From an uncultured Pelagibacteraceae bacterium (lineage in GTDB: Bacteria; Pseudomonadota; Alphaproteobacteria; Pelagibacterales; Pelagibacteraceae), in assembly GCA_902610675.1 (NCBI GenBank), contig CACLWP010000002.1, forward strand, positions 1-64,000: DNA of 64,000 nt. Direction: 5' to 3'. The notes under the pieces were generated by a model, which worked only from the letters and a program-made list of their open reading frames with translations, searched no databases and had not been told where the DNA came from. The position numbers were made by a program, and so were the translations under genes. Positions 47,704-56,410 of this stretch are shown piece by piece; the first letter of the stretch is position 1, and each line of letters starts with the position of its first letter.

Positions 47704-48402
47704 ATGCATATTTTGTTAACAAGACCTTTAGAAGATTGTTCTGAAATGATTATTAAATTTCAATCACTAGGTCATCAAGTTTCTCATCTCCCACTATTAG
47801 ATGTAGAGAAAATATTTTATGATGAAATTAATTTTACAGATTATAATGGGATCATCTTTACTAGTGCCAATGCTGTAAAATTTTTAAATCTAAACGAAAT
47901 TAATAAGACAATTAAATGTTTTTGCGTTGGAGAAGCTACTGAAAAAAAGGCAAGAACTTTGGGTTTCCAAAATACAATTTCCGCGGGGGGAAATGTTTCA
48001 AACTTAAAAGAATTGATTATACGAGACTATAATCCATCAAATGGAAAGCTACTTTATATAAGTGGAGAAAAAATATCAGTAAATCTAGATCAACAATTAT
48101 TAAATGAAGGTTACAAAATTAAAAGGATTACAAACTACAAAGTTTCTCATAATAAAAATTTTAGTGAACAATTTGTAAAAGAATTAAAAAAAAATATGCC
48201 AGATATTGTCTATATATACTCTCAAAATAGTGCATATAGTTTTTTGAACTTTATTAGATCTCATCAAATTGAGGGTCTTTGTAAGGATACAAATTTAATG
48301 TGTATAGGCGAAAAAACCTCGTCAATATTGAATGAAATTAAATGGAAAAAGATATTTCTTTTTAACCCTGGAGAAGAGGAGTTTTTGTTATATAAAATTT
48401 AG
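47704..48402 (+). CDS. hemD: Uroporphyrinogen-III synthase
   Basis: Closes hydroxymethylbilane with inversion of ring D. It has 232 residues. This family is poorly conserved; visible features are ILLTRPLEDC at the start, GIIFTSANAVKFL, FCVGEATEKKARTLGF and the repeated domain with VYIYSQNSAYSFLNFI and LMCIGEKTSSIL. Position directly after hemC is decisive. Confidence 0.92.
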   Translation: MHILLTRPLEDCSEMIIKFQSLGHQVSHLPLLDVEKIFYDEINFTDYNGIIFTSANAVKFLNLNEINKTIKCFCVGEATEKKARTLGFQNTISAGGNVSNLKELIIRDYNPSNGKLLYISGEKISVNLDQQLLNEGYKIKRITNYKVSHNKNFSEQFVKELKKNMPDIVYIYSQNSAYSFLNFIRSHQIEGLCKDTNLMCIGEKTSSILNEIKWKKIFLFNPGEEEFLLYKI

Positions 48403-48404
48403 CA

Positions 48405-49490
48405 ATGGAAATAATAAATAATTTTTCTGAGATATTTTTATCTGTTTGGAGTAAAGGAATTCTTGGGGTTGATATTTTTCAAATATTGATCGGTATTTTT
48501 ATATTTTTAGTGTTTCTCGTTTTTAGGGGACTAATAAGTAAGTTAGTTATAAAAAAATTAGAAATTATTTCAAAAAGAACTACGAATAAACTAGACGATA
48601 CTTTTGTTCGTTCTCTGGAGGGTCCAGCTAGATTTTTACCTATCGTTCTGGGTTTCTTTATAGCGAGCTATTACATGACATTTACATCTGAAGGCAGAGA
48701 TATAGTCGATACTATTAATAGAACTTTGATAACGATCTTAATATTTTGGGTTATCCACCAAATAATTGAGCCAGTATCTTATATATTAAGTGGATTAGAT
48801 AAACTTTTAACAAGAGAACTTATCGGATGGATAATTAAATCACTAAAAATATTAATTTTTATATTAGGTTTAGCTGCTGTTCTTGAATTATGGGGAATAA
48901 AAATTGGACCAATTATTGCTGGCTTGGGTTTATTTGGAGTTGCTGTTGCTCTAGGTGCACAAGATTTGTTTAAAAATTTAATATCTGGAATTTTAGTTTT
49001 GGTAGAAAAAAGATTTAAAATCGGAGACTGGATACAGGTAGAAGGAATTATTGAGGGCATAGTTGAAAAAATTGGTTTTAGATCAACTACAATAAGAAAG
49101 TTTGATAAATCTCTTGCGATCATACCCAATTTTCAATTTGCAGAAAATGCTGTCATTAATAATAGTGCTAAAAATAATTGGGCAATTAGCTGGATTATAA
49201 CTCTTCAATATGATTCGACTGTTGATCAATTGAAAACTATTAGAAATGAAATTGAGGACTATATTAATAGTAGTGAAGATTATGATACTAAAGTTGGTGT
49301 AGCAGTAAGAGTGGATAAATTCTCAGATAGCTCAATTGATATGTATGTTCGTTGTTTTACAAAGTCAAATAGTTGGAATGAGTGGCTGGCAGTTAAAGAG
49401 AGATTGGCAATCGAAATTAAAAACATAGTAGAGAAGAATAAAGCATCTTTTGCATTTCCAAGTTCATCTATTTACATTGAAAAAAAATGA
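48405..49490 (+). CDS. MscS-family mechanosensitive channel
   Basis: 361 residues with about four or five membrane segments. The pore-lining helix is GLGLFGVAVALGAQDLFKNLISG, followed by the beta domain FKIGDWIQVEGIIEGIVEKIGFRST and IPNFQFAENAVIN. It should release osmolytes on hypo-osmotic shock. It is two bases downstream of hemD and overlaps the YggT gene by 4 bases. Confidence 0.94.
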   Translation: MEIINNFSEIFLSVWSKGILGVDIFQILIGIFIFLVFLVFRGLISKLVIKKLEIISKRTTNKLDDTFVRSLEGPARFLPIVLGFFIASYYMTFTSEGRDIVDTINRTLITILIFWVIHQIIEPVSYILSGLDKLLTRELIGWIIKSLKILIFILGLAAVLELWGIKIGPIIAGLGLFGVAVALGAQDLFKNLISGILVLVEKRFKIGDWIQVEGIIEGIVEKIGFRSTTIRKFDKSLAIIPNFQFAENAVINNSAKNNWAISWIITLQYDSTVDQLKTIRNEIEDYINSSEDYDTKVGVAVRVDKFSDSSIDMYVRCFTKSNSWNEWLAVKERLAIEIKNIVEKNKASFAFPSSSIYIEKK

Positions 49491-49777
49491 TAGCAATTTT
49501 TTATTTGGCTTTACAAATTTTAAAGCTTTACTCTTATGTAGTTATTGCCAATGTAATTATAAGTTGGTTGATTGCATTTAATATATTGAATACTCAAAAT
49601 AGATTTGTTTATTCAATTTTAGAGTTAACTTATCGCCTAACAGATCCATTTTTAATTAGAATAAGACGTTTTTTACCTAATTTAGGATCTTTAGATATTT
49701 CACCCATAATATTACTTCTATTGATTTGGTTTATAGAAATGTGTATGAAACTCTACATCGCACCCTTAATATTTTAG
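49487..49777 (+). CDS. YggT-family membrane protein
   Basis: 96 residues with two membrane helices. Characteristic segments are VVIANVIISWLIAFNI, YRLTDPFLIRIRRFLPNLGSLDISPIILLLLIWF. The family is linked to membrane or osmotic homeostasis and, in some bacteria, to division, but its role is not settled. It overlaps the MscS gene by 4 bases. Confidence 0.92.
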   Translation: MIAIFYLALQILKLYSYVVIANVIISWLIAFNILNTQNRFVYSILELTYRLTDPFLIRIRRFLPNLGSLDISPIILLLLIWFIEMCMKLYIAPLIF

Positions 49778-49781
49778 ACTT

Positions 49782-50627
49782 ATGATTTTAATAGATGGAA
49801 AAAAAGCAGCAGCTGAATTAAGAGAAGAACTTAGAAAAGAAGTAATTGAATTAAAAAATAAACATAACAAAGTTCCAGGCTTAACAGTTATATTGATTGG
49901 AGATCTTACACCCAGCCAGATATATGTAAGAAATAAAGAGAAATCAGCAAAAGAGGTAGGGTTAAAATCTGAAGTGGTTAAGTATCCCAACTCTGTAGAA
50001 GAGAAAGTTATCTTAGATAAAATTGATGAGTTGAACAAAGAAGATAGCGTCTCAGGTATTTTGGTTCAGTTACCTTTACCAAATCATATAGACAAACAAA
50101 AGATCATAGAGGCAATTGACCCATCTAAAGATGTAGATGGATTCCATCCAATGAATGTTGGAAACCTTTCGTCAGGCTATGAAAGTTCTGTCCCGTGTAC
50201 TCCATTAGGTTGTTATTTGTTAATTAAAAAAATTGAGCCAAACTTAAATGGAAAAAAAGCAGTAATAGTTGGAAGATCAAATTTAAATGGTAAACCAATG
50301 ACACAACTTCTTTTAAAAGAAAATTGCACAGTTACAATCACTCACTCAAAAACAAAAGACCTCAAAGCCGAATGTTTGGAAGCAGATATTCTTGTTGCAG
50401 CCGTTGGTATACCTGAACTTGTTAAGGGAGACTGGGTAAAAAAAGATGCAATTGTAATTGATGTGGGTATCAATAAAACAGACAAGGGTATTGTTGGAGA
50501 TGTTGCTTTTGATGAAGTTTCAAAAAGTGCCAAAGCTTTGACGCCAGTTCCAGGTGGTGTAGGTCCAATGACAATCGCATGTTTATTAAAAAATACCGTA
50601 GAGTGTTTCAAAAGATCGCAACTTTAA
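49782..50627 (+). CDS. folD: Methylenetetrahydrofolate dehydrogenase/cyclohydrolase
   Basis: One-carbon metabolism enzyme, 281 residues. The catalytic lysine lies in SQIYVRNKEKSAKEVG, with GILVQLPLPNHI, KDVDGFHPMN, VVGRSNLNGKPMTQLL (nucleotide site) and the C-terminal PVPGGVGPMTIACL. It is five bases after the YggT gene. Confidence 0.98.
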   Translation: MILIDGKKAAAELREELRKEVIELKNKHNKVPGLTVILIGDLTPSQIYVRNKEKSAKEVGLKSEVVKYPNSVEEKVILDKIDELNKEDSVSGILVQLPLPNHIDKQKIIEAIDPSKDVDGFHPMNVGNLSSGYESSVPCTPLGCYLLIKKIEPNLNGKKAVIVGRSNLNGKPMTQLLLKENCTVTITHSKTKDLKAECLEADILVAAVGIPELVKGDWVKKDAIVIDVGINKTDKGIVGDVAFDEVSKSAKALTPVPGGVGPMTIACLLKNTVECFKRSQL

Positions 50628-50663
50628 AGTTACAACCTATTAAATTTTTTGATACTTTATGGT

Positions 50664-50873
50664 GTGAAGAAACCCAAATATCCTTATAGAATTGCAATTG
50701 TATTTTTGATTTTAACAGTCCCTACTATTGGAGCAACCCAACTTGGATGGTACCTATATGATCAACAAACAGGTTTTGATTATGGTATGATAGTTGGTAC
50801 ATTTTCAGTTATATATGCTGCATGGTTAATGTATGAAAAAAATTGGAGAGAAGAGGAAGAGGATGAGGATTAG
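50664..50873 (+). CDS. Small membrane protein of unknown function
   Basis: About 69 residues from a GTG at 50664 (a TTG at 50649 would add five). It has two membrane helices (IAIVFLILTVPTIGATQLGWYL and YGMIVGTFSVIYAAWLMYE) and ends in an acidic tail. I do not recognise the family. It precedes the SHOCT protein by three bases, so they are probably co-translated. Confidence 0.65.
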   Translation: MKKPKYPYRIAIVFLILTVPTIGATQLGWYLYDQQTGFDYGMIVGTFSVIYAAWLMYEKNWREEEEDED

Positions 50874-50876
50874 GTT

Positions 50877-51143
50877 ATGGAAAAATTAATTTTTTTTGGT
50901 TTAGTAATTCCAATTTTCCTTTTCGTTTTATATTTGGGCGGTACAGCCATTATGACAGGTTTTAGTGCCAAAGAAGCTAATAGAAAAATTAAAGATGAAG
51001 AAGAAGATAATATTTCTCCTGACCAACTTAATGATGATCAATCTTTAAGTGATCAACTTGAAAAACTTAATAAATTAAAAGAGTCTGGTGTTTTGACAGA
51101 AGAAGAATTTGAAAAGGCCAAAAATAAATTACTAAACAATTAG
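50877..51143 (+). CDS. SHOCT-domain small membrane protein
   Basis: 88 residues: an N-terminal membrane segment (LIFFGLVIPIFLFVLYLGG), an acidic linker, and a C-terminal SHOCT domain LEKLNKLKESGVLTEEEFEKAKNKLL. SHOCT domains mediate oligomerisation. Its partner may be the small membrane protein just upstream. The function is unknown. Confidence 0.85.
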   Translation: MEKLIFFGLVIPIFLFVLYLGGTAIMTGFSAKEANRKIKDEEEDNISPDQLNDDQSLSDQLEKLNKLKESGVLTEEEFEKAKNKLLNN

Positions 51144-51144
51144 A

Positions 51145-52038
51145 TTACTTTGTTAATAATAATAAAGTTGCCCCTGTTATAAATATTAAAATCCCCATAA
51201 TCTCGATAAAGGTTATTTTTTCCTTAAAAAGATATTTGGATGAAATATAACTAAAAAATATTTCAATTTGACCAACTGCTCTTACAAAAGAGGCCTGAAT
51301 TAAAGTGAATGCAAAAAACCAAGATAATGTAGCTAAAAAACCAGCCAATCCTGTTAAACAAATTTCAAATTTATTATCATAAAATTTTTTGAACTCTGAT
51401 TTTTCGAAAATTAGAAGATAAACCGTCACTGCTGTAGTTTGAATTATCAAAGCAAAAAAAACTGTTGTAAGTGCTTTATCAAAATTAGAAGAAAAATTTT
51501 CAAGTGATAGTGCTGCGGCTCTAAAATAGACAACACTAAGACCCAATAAAAGACCTGCACCTAATCCAATGAGTGTTACTTTTGAAAAAAAATTTTTAAG
51601 AAATAATTTCACGTCTTTAATCGTTATTACAATTACTCCAATAGTAGCCACTATTATTCCAATAATTCCAAATAAATTTAATTTGTCTTTCAGCAAAATA
51701 TATTCAAATATAGCAATTTGAATTACTTCCGTTTTACTCAATGATGTACCAACAACAAAATTTGAAAATCTGAAAAGATATAATAGTGTAATTGTAAATG
51801 TAACTTGTAAAATAGATCCTAAAAAAGTGTAAAAAATAAAATTAGTTTGATTCAGAACTTCTGGGATAACATTTAAATTATGAAAAATAAAAAATAATAA
51901 AAATGCAAATGGCAAAGCAAAAGCAAATCTTACATATGCTGAGGCAACTAATGAAAGATTTTTATTTAATTTTTTTTGTAATGACGTTCTTAGATTTTGA
52001 AAAAAAGCAGCTAAAACTGTAAAGATAACCCAATTCAT
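51145..52038 (-). CDS. EamA/DMT-superfamily transporter
   Basis: 297 residues with ten predicted membrane helices arranged as two repeats, as in EamA exporters. FVVGTSLSKTEVIQIAIFEYILLKD and the second-half YISSKYLFKEKITFIEIMGILIFITG are typical of repeats one and two. Substrate unknown (amino acids, nucleotide sugars or drugs are transported by relatives). It is convergent with the SHOCT gene. Confidence 0.88.
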   Translation of the reverse strand: MNWVIFTVLAAFFQNLRTSLQKKLNKNLSLVASAYVRFAFALPFAFLLFFIFHNLNVIPEVLNQTNFIFYTFLGSILQVTFTITLLYLFRFSNFVVGTSLSKTEVIQIAIFEYILLKDKLNLFGIIGIIVATIGVIVITIKDVKLFLKNFFSKVTLIGLGAGLLLGLSVVYFRAAALSLENFSSNFDKALTTVFFALIIQTTAVTVYLLIFEKSEFKKFYDNKFEICLTGLAGFLATLSWFFAFTLIQASFVRAVGQIEIFFSYISSKYLFKEKITFIEIMGILIFITGATLLLLTK

Positions 52039-52095
52039 AAATTTATTTAGACCAAAGTTTTAATAGAATTAATTGCTTAGTTGTATCTAAAAAAA

Positions 52096-53160
52096 CTACT
52101 TTTTCTCCATTAACCAAAGAGCATCTGCACCTAAAAAGTAAATTTTTCCATTACTTGGATGTACTTGAATATCTCTTATTCTCCCAACTTTATCTTTAAA
52201 GATAATATCTTCTTTCACATTTGAAGTGTCATCAAATATTAATTTTCTCAAAGACTTATCTTTTAGTGAAGTAATCAGAGCATGTCCATTCCACTCTTTA
52301 AATTCATTACCTTTATAGATTGTTATCGCACTTGTTGCGATAGATGGGACCCAATAATGTATTGCTTTTGTAAATCCTGATTTCCATTTAGGACCAATCG
52401 GAATGCCCGAATAGTTTGTTCCACCCCATCCTAAAATCTTCCATCCATAATTTTCACCTTTTTTAGCTTCACCAAACCAATCACCCCCTCGTGCTCCATG
52501 ATTACTCATATAAATTTTTCCATCATATGGAGACAAAGTTAAACCTTGAGGATTTCTAATTCCGATTTGATAAATTTCTGGAAGCCAATCTGATTTACCT
52601 TGAAATTTTGGATTATCTTTTGGGATACTACCATCAATATTTATTCTAATAATACTGCCAGGATGTTTGGTAGGATCTTGTGCAATCATACCCTCTCCTC
52701 TTTCACCAGCAGATGCAAACAGAAAATCATCTTTTATGGCTAATCGTGATCCAAAATGATATCCAGAGTTAATAGGCGGATTTGCTTGAAAAATATTTTT
52801 AAAGATAAAATCTTTTTTGTTAAATTTTGATTTTGCTATTGAAGTGCTTGTTTTTCCATCACCCCTATTTTCAGCATATGAAATATATACAAAATTGTTT
52901 TTATAAAGAACATCTAACAAACCACCTTGGCCATGCTCTAAAAAATTAAGGTTATGATTAACATTAGAAATTTTTTTTGTTTTAAGATTGATTAATTTGA
53001 TTGATCCACTTTTCTCTGTGACCAATAACTCTTTGTTATTAATAAAAGTTGAACCCCAAGGGCTATTTAAATCGATTAACTTTTGAAATTTAAAGTTTTC
53101 AGATTGCGCAGCTGAAATACTGACTATAAAAAAAATAATTATTTTAATTACGGTTCTCAA
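52096..53160 (-). CDS. PQQ-type sugar dehydrogenase (soluble aldose dehydrogenase-like)
   Basis: Secreted six-bladed propeller enzyme of 354 residues with a signal peptide (IIIFFIVSISAAQSE). Family motifs are LEHGQGGLLDV, GYHFGSRLAI, IGIRNPQGLT, SNHGARGGD, GENYGWKILGWG and the C-terminal LRKLIF. It would oxidise aldoses in the periplasm if PQQ is available. No pqq genes are in the window. The downstream ANL gene begins three bases after its start side, in the same direction. Confidence 0.9.
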   Translation of the reverse strand: MRTVIKIIIFFIVSISAAQSENFKFQKLIDLNSPWGSTFINNKELLVTEKSGSIKLINLKTKKISNVNHNLNFLEHGQGGLLDVLYKNNFVYISYAENRGDGKTSTSIAKSKFNKKDFIFKNIFQANPPINSGYHFGSRLAIKDDFLFASAGERGEGMIAQDPTKHPGSIIRINIDGSIPKDNPKFQGKSDWLPEIYQIGIRNPQGLTLSPYDGKIYMSNHGARGGDWFGEAKKGENYGWKILGWGGTNYSGIPIGPKWKSGFTKAIHYWVPSIATSAITIYKGNEFKEWNGHALITSLKDKSLRKLIFDDTSNVKEDIIFKDKVGRIRDIQVHPSNGKIYFLGADALWLMEKK

Positions 53161-53163
53161 TTT

Positions 53164-53913
53164 TTACTCTGCTCTTCCTTGAATATAAAATTCATTGTTA
53201 TTATTTTTTTTTACTTTATCTTTTGTATTAAACCAATTATTTCCAAATACACTTATATCTCCTTTTACATGGAGTGTGCCGTCTTCAAGTTTTGTATCAC
53301 AATATAAATTGTCACCCATTAGAGTTCCTTCGATAGATCTTTTTTTATATTCTAAAACTTTTTCTGTATTTTTAAATGTTGTATTAATCGCACATGGACC
53401 AATTTCTGTCATACCCCAATTTACCATGAAGTTACAACCTCTTTTGAGAAAATTAATTATTAAATCCCATTCCACAGGTTCACTACCACATGTCACCCAA
53501 ATACCATTTAGATCTAAATTTTTGAACGATTTAGTAAGAGAGATGGCTTTGCCATGATCAGGAGTAATGTGTGTATGTGTAAAGTTTCTAATTTTTTTAC
53601 AAAAATTAAAAGCATTAAACTTTTCAATTTTTATCTCGGCACCAACCTCAAAAGCAGGGAGTGTTTGTGCTAATAGACCACCCGCATGTTCCATCTTACA
53701 AATAGTATAAATTTTACTTTTGGGAGAAATTTTTTGGCATTCTCGTGCAATTTTATTTGCACTTTTTAATTTTTCTGGTGACTGATAAATCTTTTTTTTT
53801 GGTCCAGTTGTACCACTAGATTTTAATTCAATTCCATTTCTTAGTATCTGAGCCAAACTGTTTTTCTGTTCCATCAACAATTTTTTTTGCGAGTTTGTAA
53901 GGTGTGAAAACAA
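53164..53913 (-). CDS. Minimal AMP-binding (ANL) protein
   Basis: 249 residues covering only the core of an adenylate-forming enzyme. P-loop ELKSSGTTGPKKKIY lies near residue 30 rather than about 170, A5 is NWGMTEIGP, and the chain ends at the A8 hinge IQGRAE. So both the N-terminal subdomain and the C-terminal lid with the catalytic A10 lysine are missing. A Met at 53874 (MEQKNSLAQ) is an alternative start. It overlaps the DUF6356 gene by 47 to 86 bases. The substrate is unknown; it might make only an acyl-adenylate or act with a partner. Confidence 0.72.
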   Translation of the reverse strand: MFSHLTNSQKKLLMEQKNSLAQILRNGIELKSSGTTGPKKKIYQSPEKLKSANKIARECQKISPKSKIYTICKMEHAGGLLAQTLPAFEVGAEIKIEKFNAFNFCKKIRNFTHTHITPDHGKAISLTKSFKNLDLNGIWVTCGSEPVEWDLIINFLKRGCNFMVNWGMTEIGPCAINTTFKNTEKVLEYKKRSIEGTLMGDNLYCDTKLEDGTLHVKGDISVFGNNWFNTKDKVKKNNNNEFYIQGRAE

Positions 53914-54049
53914 AGATCCACGGAAAAATACTGTGTATTACACCAGTAATAAAAATTAAAAGAGCTAAAAAATTAAAATAACTTGCATATAAAAAATGTT
54001 TTAACCATGAAGAGTTAATTTTCTTAAGATGTTTAAAATCTAAATCCAT
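53828..54049 (-). CDS. DUF6356-like small membrane protein
   Basis: About 73 residues from ATG at 54049 (a longer start at 54085 overlaps the SDR gene and is unlikely). It has a central hydrophobic segment, FLALLIFITGVIHSIFPWIFVFTPYKLAKKI, resembling DUF6356 proteins (HAxLPFLF-type motif). Its function is unknown. It begins two bases after the SDR stop and its C-terminus overlaps the ANL gene unusually far. Confidence 0.6.
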   Translation of the reverse strand: MDLDFKHLKKINSSWLKHFLYASYFNFLALLIFITGVIHSIFPWIFVFTPYKLAKKIVDGTEKQFGSDTKKWN

Positions 54050-54050
54050 T

Positions 54051-54761
54051 TTAAGAAAGTTTGGATCTACCACCGTCGACAGCAATTATTTGACCTGTGA
54101 CCCATGAACTATCATCGGTAATTAGAAATTTTGCAAGAGCAGCTGAGTCTTTTCCTTCACCTAATCTTTTTAAAGGATGAGCTTTCGCTATACCATCTGC
54201 CAAAGCTTTATTCTTTAACATTGGCTCTGCAATTTTTGAATTTGTTAAGCTTGGAGCAATACAGTTTACTCTTATATTTGGTGCAAACTCTGCAGCTAAA
54301 GAAACTGTCAATCCTTCAACAGCCGCCTTTGTAGAAGCTATTATTGCGTGATTAGTAAATCCTCTTTGAGCAGCTACAGTTGAAAATAAAACTACTGATC
54401 CTTTACTTTTTTTTAAACTTTCTTGATAACCTTTAATAACCTCAACTGCTGAATAGAGATTTAATTTCATACATTTATTAAAGTCATCCTCTGTTACCAT
54501 TCTTAAAGGTTTTAAATCTATAGAACCTACACAGTAAGCAACACCCTTAACTTCTGAAATATCTTTTTTAACTTTTTCAATAAACCCGTTTTCTAAAACA
54601 TTAGCGATTGTAAAAGTACAACCTAATTTATCAGAAATATTCTTTGTTTCAGTTTCGCTTCTCCCAACTAAATGCACATTAAATCCTGAATTTACCATTT
54701 GTTCGGCTAAGCTAGATCCGATTGAACCTGTCGCACCAAAAATTAGATATTTTTCTGACAT
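54051..54761 (-). CDS. SDR-family oxidoreductase
   Basis: 236-residue short-chain dehydrogenase. The nucleotide loop is IFGATGSIGSSLAEQM, VEGLTVSLAAEFAPNIRVNCIAP contains the region after the active-site S-x-YxxxK, and the C-terminus GQIIAVDGGRS is standard. In place of the usual YxxSK it has HAIIASTKAAVEG, so the catalytic tyrosine appears replaced by isoleucine. Similar SDR genes lie next to photolyase genes in light-regulated clusters, which matches the divergent photolyase gene here. Confidence 0.88.
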   Translation of the reverse strand: MSEKYLIFGATGSIGSSLAEQMVNSGFNVHLVGRSETETKNISDKLGCTFTIANVLENGFIEKVKKDISEVKGVAYCVGSIDLKPLRMVTEDDFNKCMKLNLYSAVEVIKGYQESLKKSKGSVVLFSTVAAQRGFTNHAIIASTKAAVEGLTVSLAAEFAPNIRVNCIAPSLTNSKIAEPMLKNKALADGIAKAHPLKRLGEGKDSAALAKFLITDDSSWVTGQIIAVDGGRSKLS

Positions 54762-54788
54762 AAAAAATTTTATTAGTTATATTTAGCT

Positions 54789-56279
54789 ATGAACTTATTC
54801 TTTATACTGGGAAATCAATTATTTCCATCAAAATACTTAGATCGCTTCAAAAAAGACCATCTATTTTTCATGGCCGAAGATTATGAATTGTGTACTTATG
54901 AAAAGCATCATAAACAAAAGATACTTCTTTTCTTATCTTCCATGCGATCACATGCTGAAAGTCTTAAAAAGGATAAATTTAAATTAGAATATATTAAAAT
55001 TGAAGATAAAGAATTTAAAGATGATTATTTAAAGAAATTAAAGAAAGTTATAATTTCAAAAAAAATAAAAGAAATTTCAAGCTTTGAGGTTGAGGATAAA
55101 TTCTTTGAAAAAAAAATAAATCAATTCATTAAAAAAGAAAAAATAAAGTGGAATATTATACAAACTCCAATGTTTTTAAATTCAAGAGAGGAATTTAAAC
55201 AATATTTATCGAAATCAAAAAAACCCTTTATGGCAACTTTTTATAAGGATGTCAGAAAAAAATCAGGAATATTAATGGGCTCAGATGGAAACCCGATAGG
55301 AGGTAAATGGAGCTTTGATGAGGATAATAGAAATAAATTACCTAAAAATATTTCTATTCCAAAATTTCCGAAAATTAATGAGACAAACCACACAAAAAAA
55401 TTAAAACCAATTATTGAAAAATTATTTAAGGATCATCCCGGTACAACAGATAATTTTTGGCATGCAACAGAATATAATGATGTCATTAAGCTTTTAAATT
55501 TTTTTATTAAGGAAAAATCAAATTTATTTGGTGATTATGAGGATGCAGTTGATCAAAAGGATAATATCTTATTTCATAGTGCTTTAAGTCCTTATATCAA
55601 CTTAGGCCTGATCACGCCTGAGTTGATTATCAAAAAAGTTCTCGACTTTCATAAAAGTAAAAAAATTAAATTGAATTCTTTAGAAGGTTACATACGTCAA
55701 GTAATTGGTTGGAGAGAATTTATGAGAGGAATTTACCAGAGTTACTCTAATGAAATGGAAACTGGAAATTTTTTTAAACAAAATAGAAAAATGAAAAAAT
55801 CTTGGTATGATGGAACAACTGGTTTACCACCACTCGATTATGCAATTAAAAACGCTCTTAATCATGGATGGTCTCATCACATTGAAAGGTTAATGATCTT
55901 ATCCAACATCATGAATCTATGTGAGATAAAACCAACTGTTGTTTATAAGTGGTTTATGGAGATGTTTGTAGACTCCTCTGATTGGGTAATGGTGCCAAAT
56001 GTTTATGGGATGGGGTTGTTTAGTGATGGAGGAATATTTGCAACCAAACCATACATTTGTGGATCAAGCTACTTTATGAAAATGATGGATTTTAAAAAAG
56101 GTGATTGGTGTAACATAATGGACGGGTTGTACTGGAGATTTATTGATCGAAATAGAAAATTTTTTTTGAAAAATCCTAGACTATCCATGATGGTTAGAAT
56201 CTTTGATAAAATGAAAACTGATAGAAAAAAATTAATTCTTCCAGCTGCAGAAAGATTTATTAAACAAAATACAATTTAG
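54789..56279 (+). CDS. Cryptochrome/photolyase-family protein (PhrB-like, iron-sulfur type)
   Basis: 496 residues of the FeS-BCP (PhrB/COG3046) branch of DNA photolyases. N-terminal domain begins FILGNQLFPSKYL; the FAD domain has SALSPYINLGLITP, RQVIGWREFMRGIYQSY, SHHIERLMILSNIMNL and MFVDSSDWVMVPNVYGMGLFSDGG. Cysteines at CEIKPT, YICGSSY and WCNIMDG fit the four iron-sulfur ligands of this branch. Likely (6-4) photolyase or photoreceptor. It overlaps the DUF2256 gene by one base. Confidence 0.93.
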   Translation: MNLFFILGNQLFPSKYLDRFKKDHLFFMAEDYELCTYEKHHKQKILLFLSSMRSHAESLKKDKFKLEYIKIEDKEFKDDYLKKLKKVIISKKIKEISSFEVEDKFFEKKINQFIKKEKIKWNIIQTPMFLNSREEFKQYLSKSKKPFMATFYKDVRKKSGILMGSDGNPIGGKWSFDEDNRNKLPKNISIPKFPKINETNHTKKLKPIIEKLFKDHPGTTDNFWHATEYNDVIKLLNFFIKEKSNLFGDYEDAVDQKDNILFHSALSPYINLGLITPELIIKKVLDFHKSKKIKLNSLEGYIRQVIGWREFMRGIYQSYSNEMETGNFFKQNRKMKKSWYDGTTGLPPLDYAIKNALNHGWSHHIERLMILSNIMNLCEIKPTVVYKWFMEMFVDSSDWVMVPNVYGMGLFSDGGIFATKPYICGSSYFMKMMDFKKGDWCNIMDGLYWRFIDRNRKFFLKNPRLSMMVRIFDKMKTDRKKLILPAAERFIKQNTI

Positions 56280-56410
56280 TGAGAAAAGAAAATCTTCCTT
56301 TTAAAATCTGTATTATTTGTAAAAAACCTTTTACATGGAGAAAAAAATGGAAGTTAAATTGGGAAAGAGTTAAGTATTGTTCAAAGAGATGTTCTAGCAA
56401 AAAAATATGA
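56279..56410 (+). CDS. DUF2256 zinc-ribbon-like small protein
   Basis: A 43-residue gene starting GTG at 56279, too small for usual filters. It reads KICIICKKPFTWRKKW and then VKYCSKRCSSKKI: two cysteine pairs, the DUF2256 pattern. This family is regularly found next to cryptochrome/photolyase genes. Its start overlaps the photolyase stop (GTG sharing the G of TAG) and its TGA overlaps the next ATG (ATGA), so the three genes are translated as one unit. Probably zinc-binding; the function is unknown. Confidence 0.9.
   Translation: MRKENLPFKICIICKKPFTWRKKWKLNWERVKYCSKRCSSKKI

Noticed and set aside
50620..50631. AACTTTAAAGTT palindrome at the folD stop as a terminator
   Set aside because: AT-only 6-base arms without a loop or T-tract; not a credible terminator.
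53195..53557. 120-codon + strand frame antisense to the ANL protein
   Set aside because: The ANL motifs on the other strand are clear, so this frame is a shadow.
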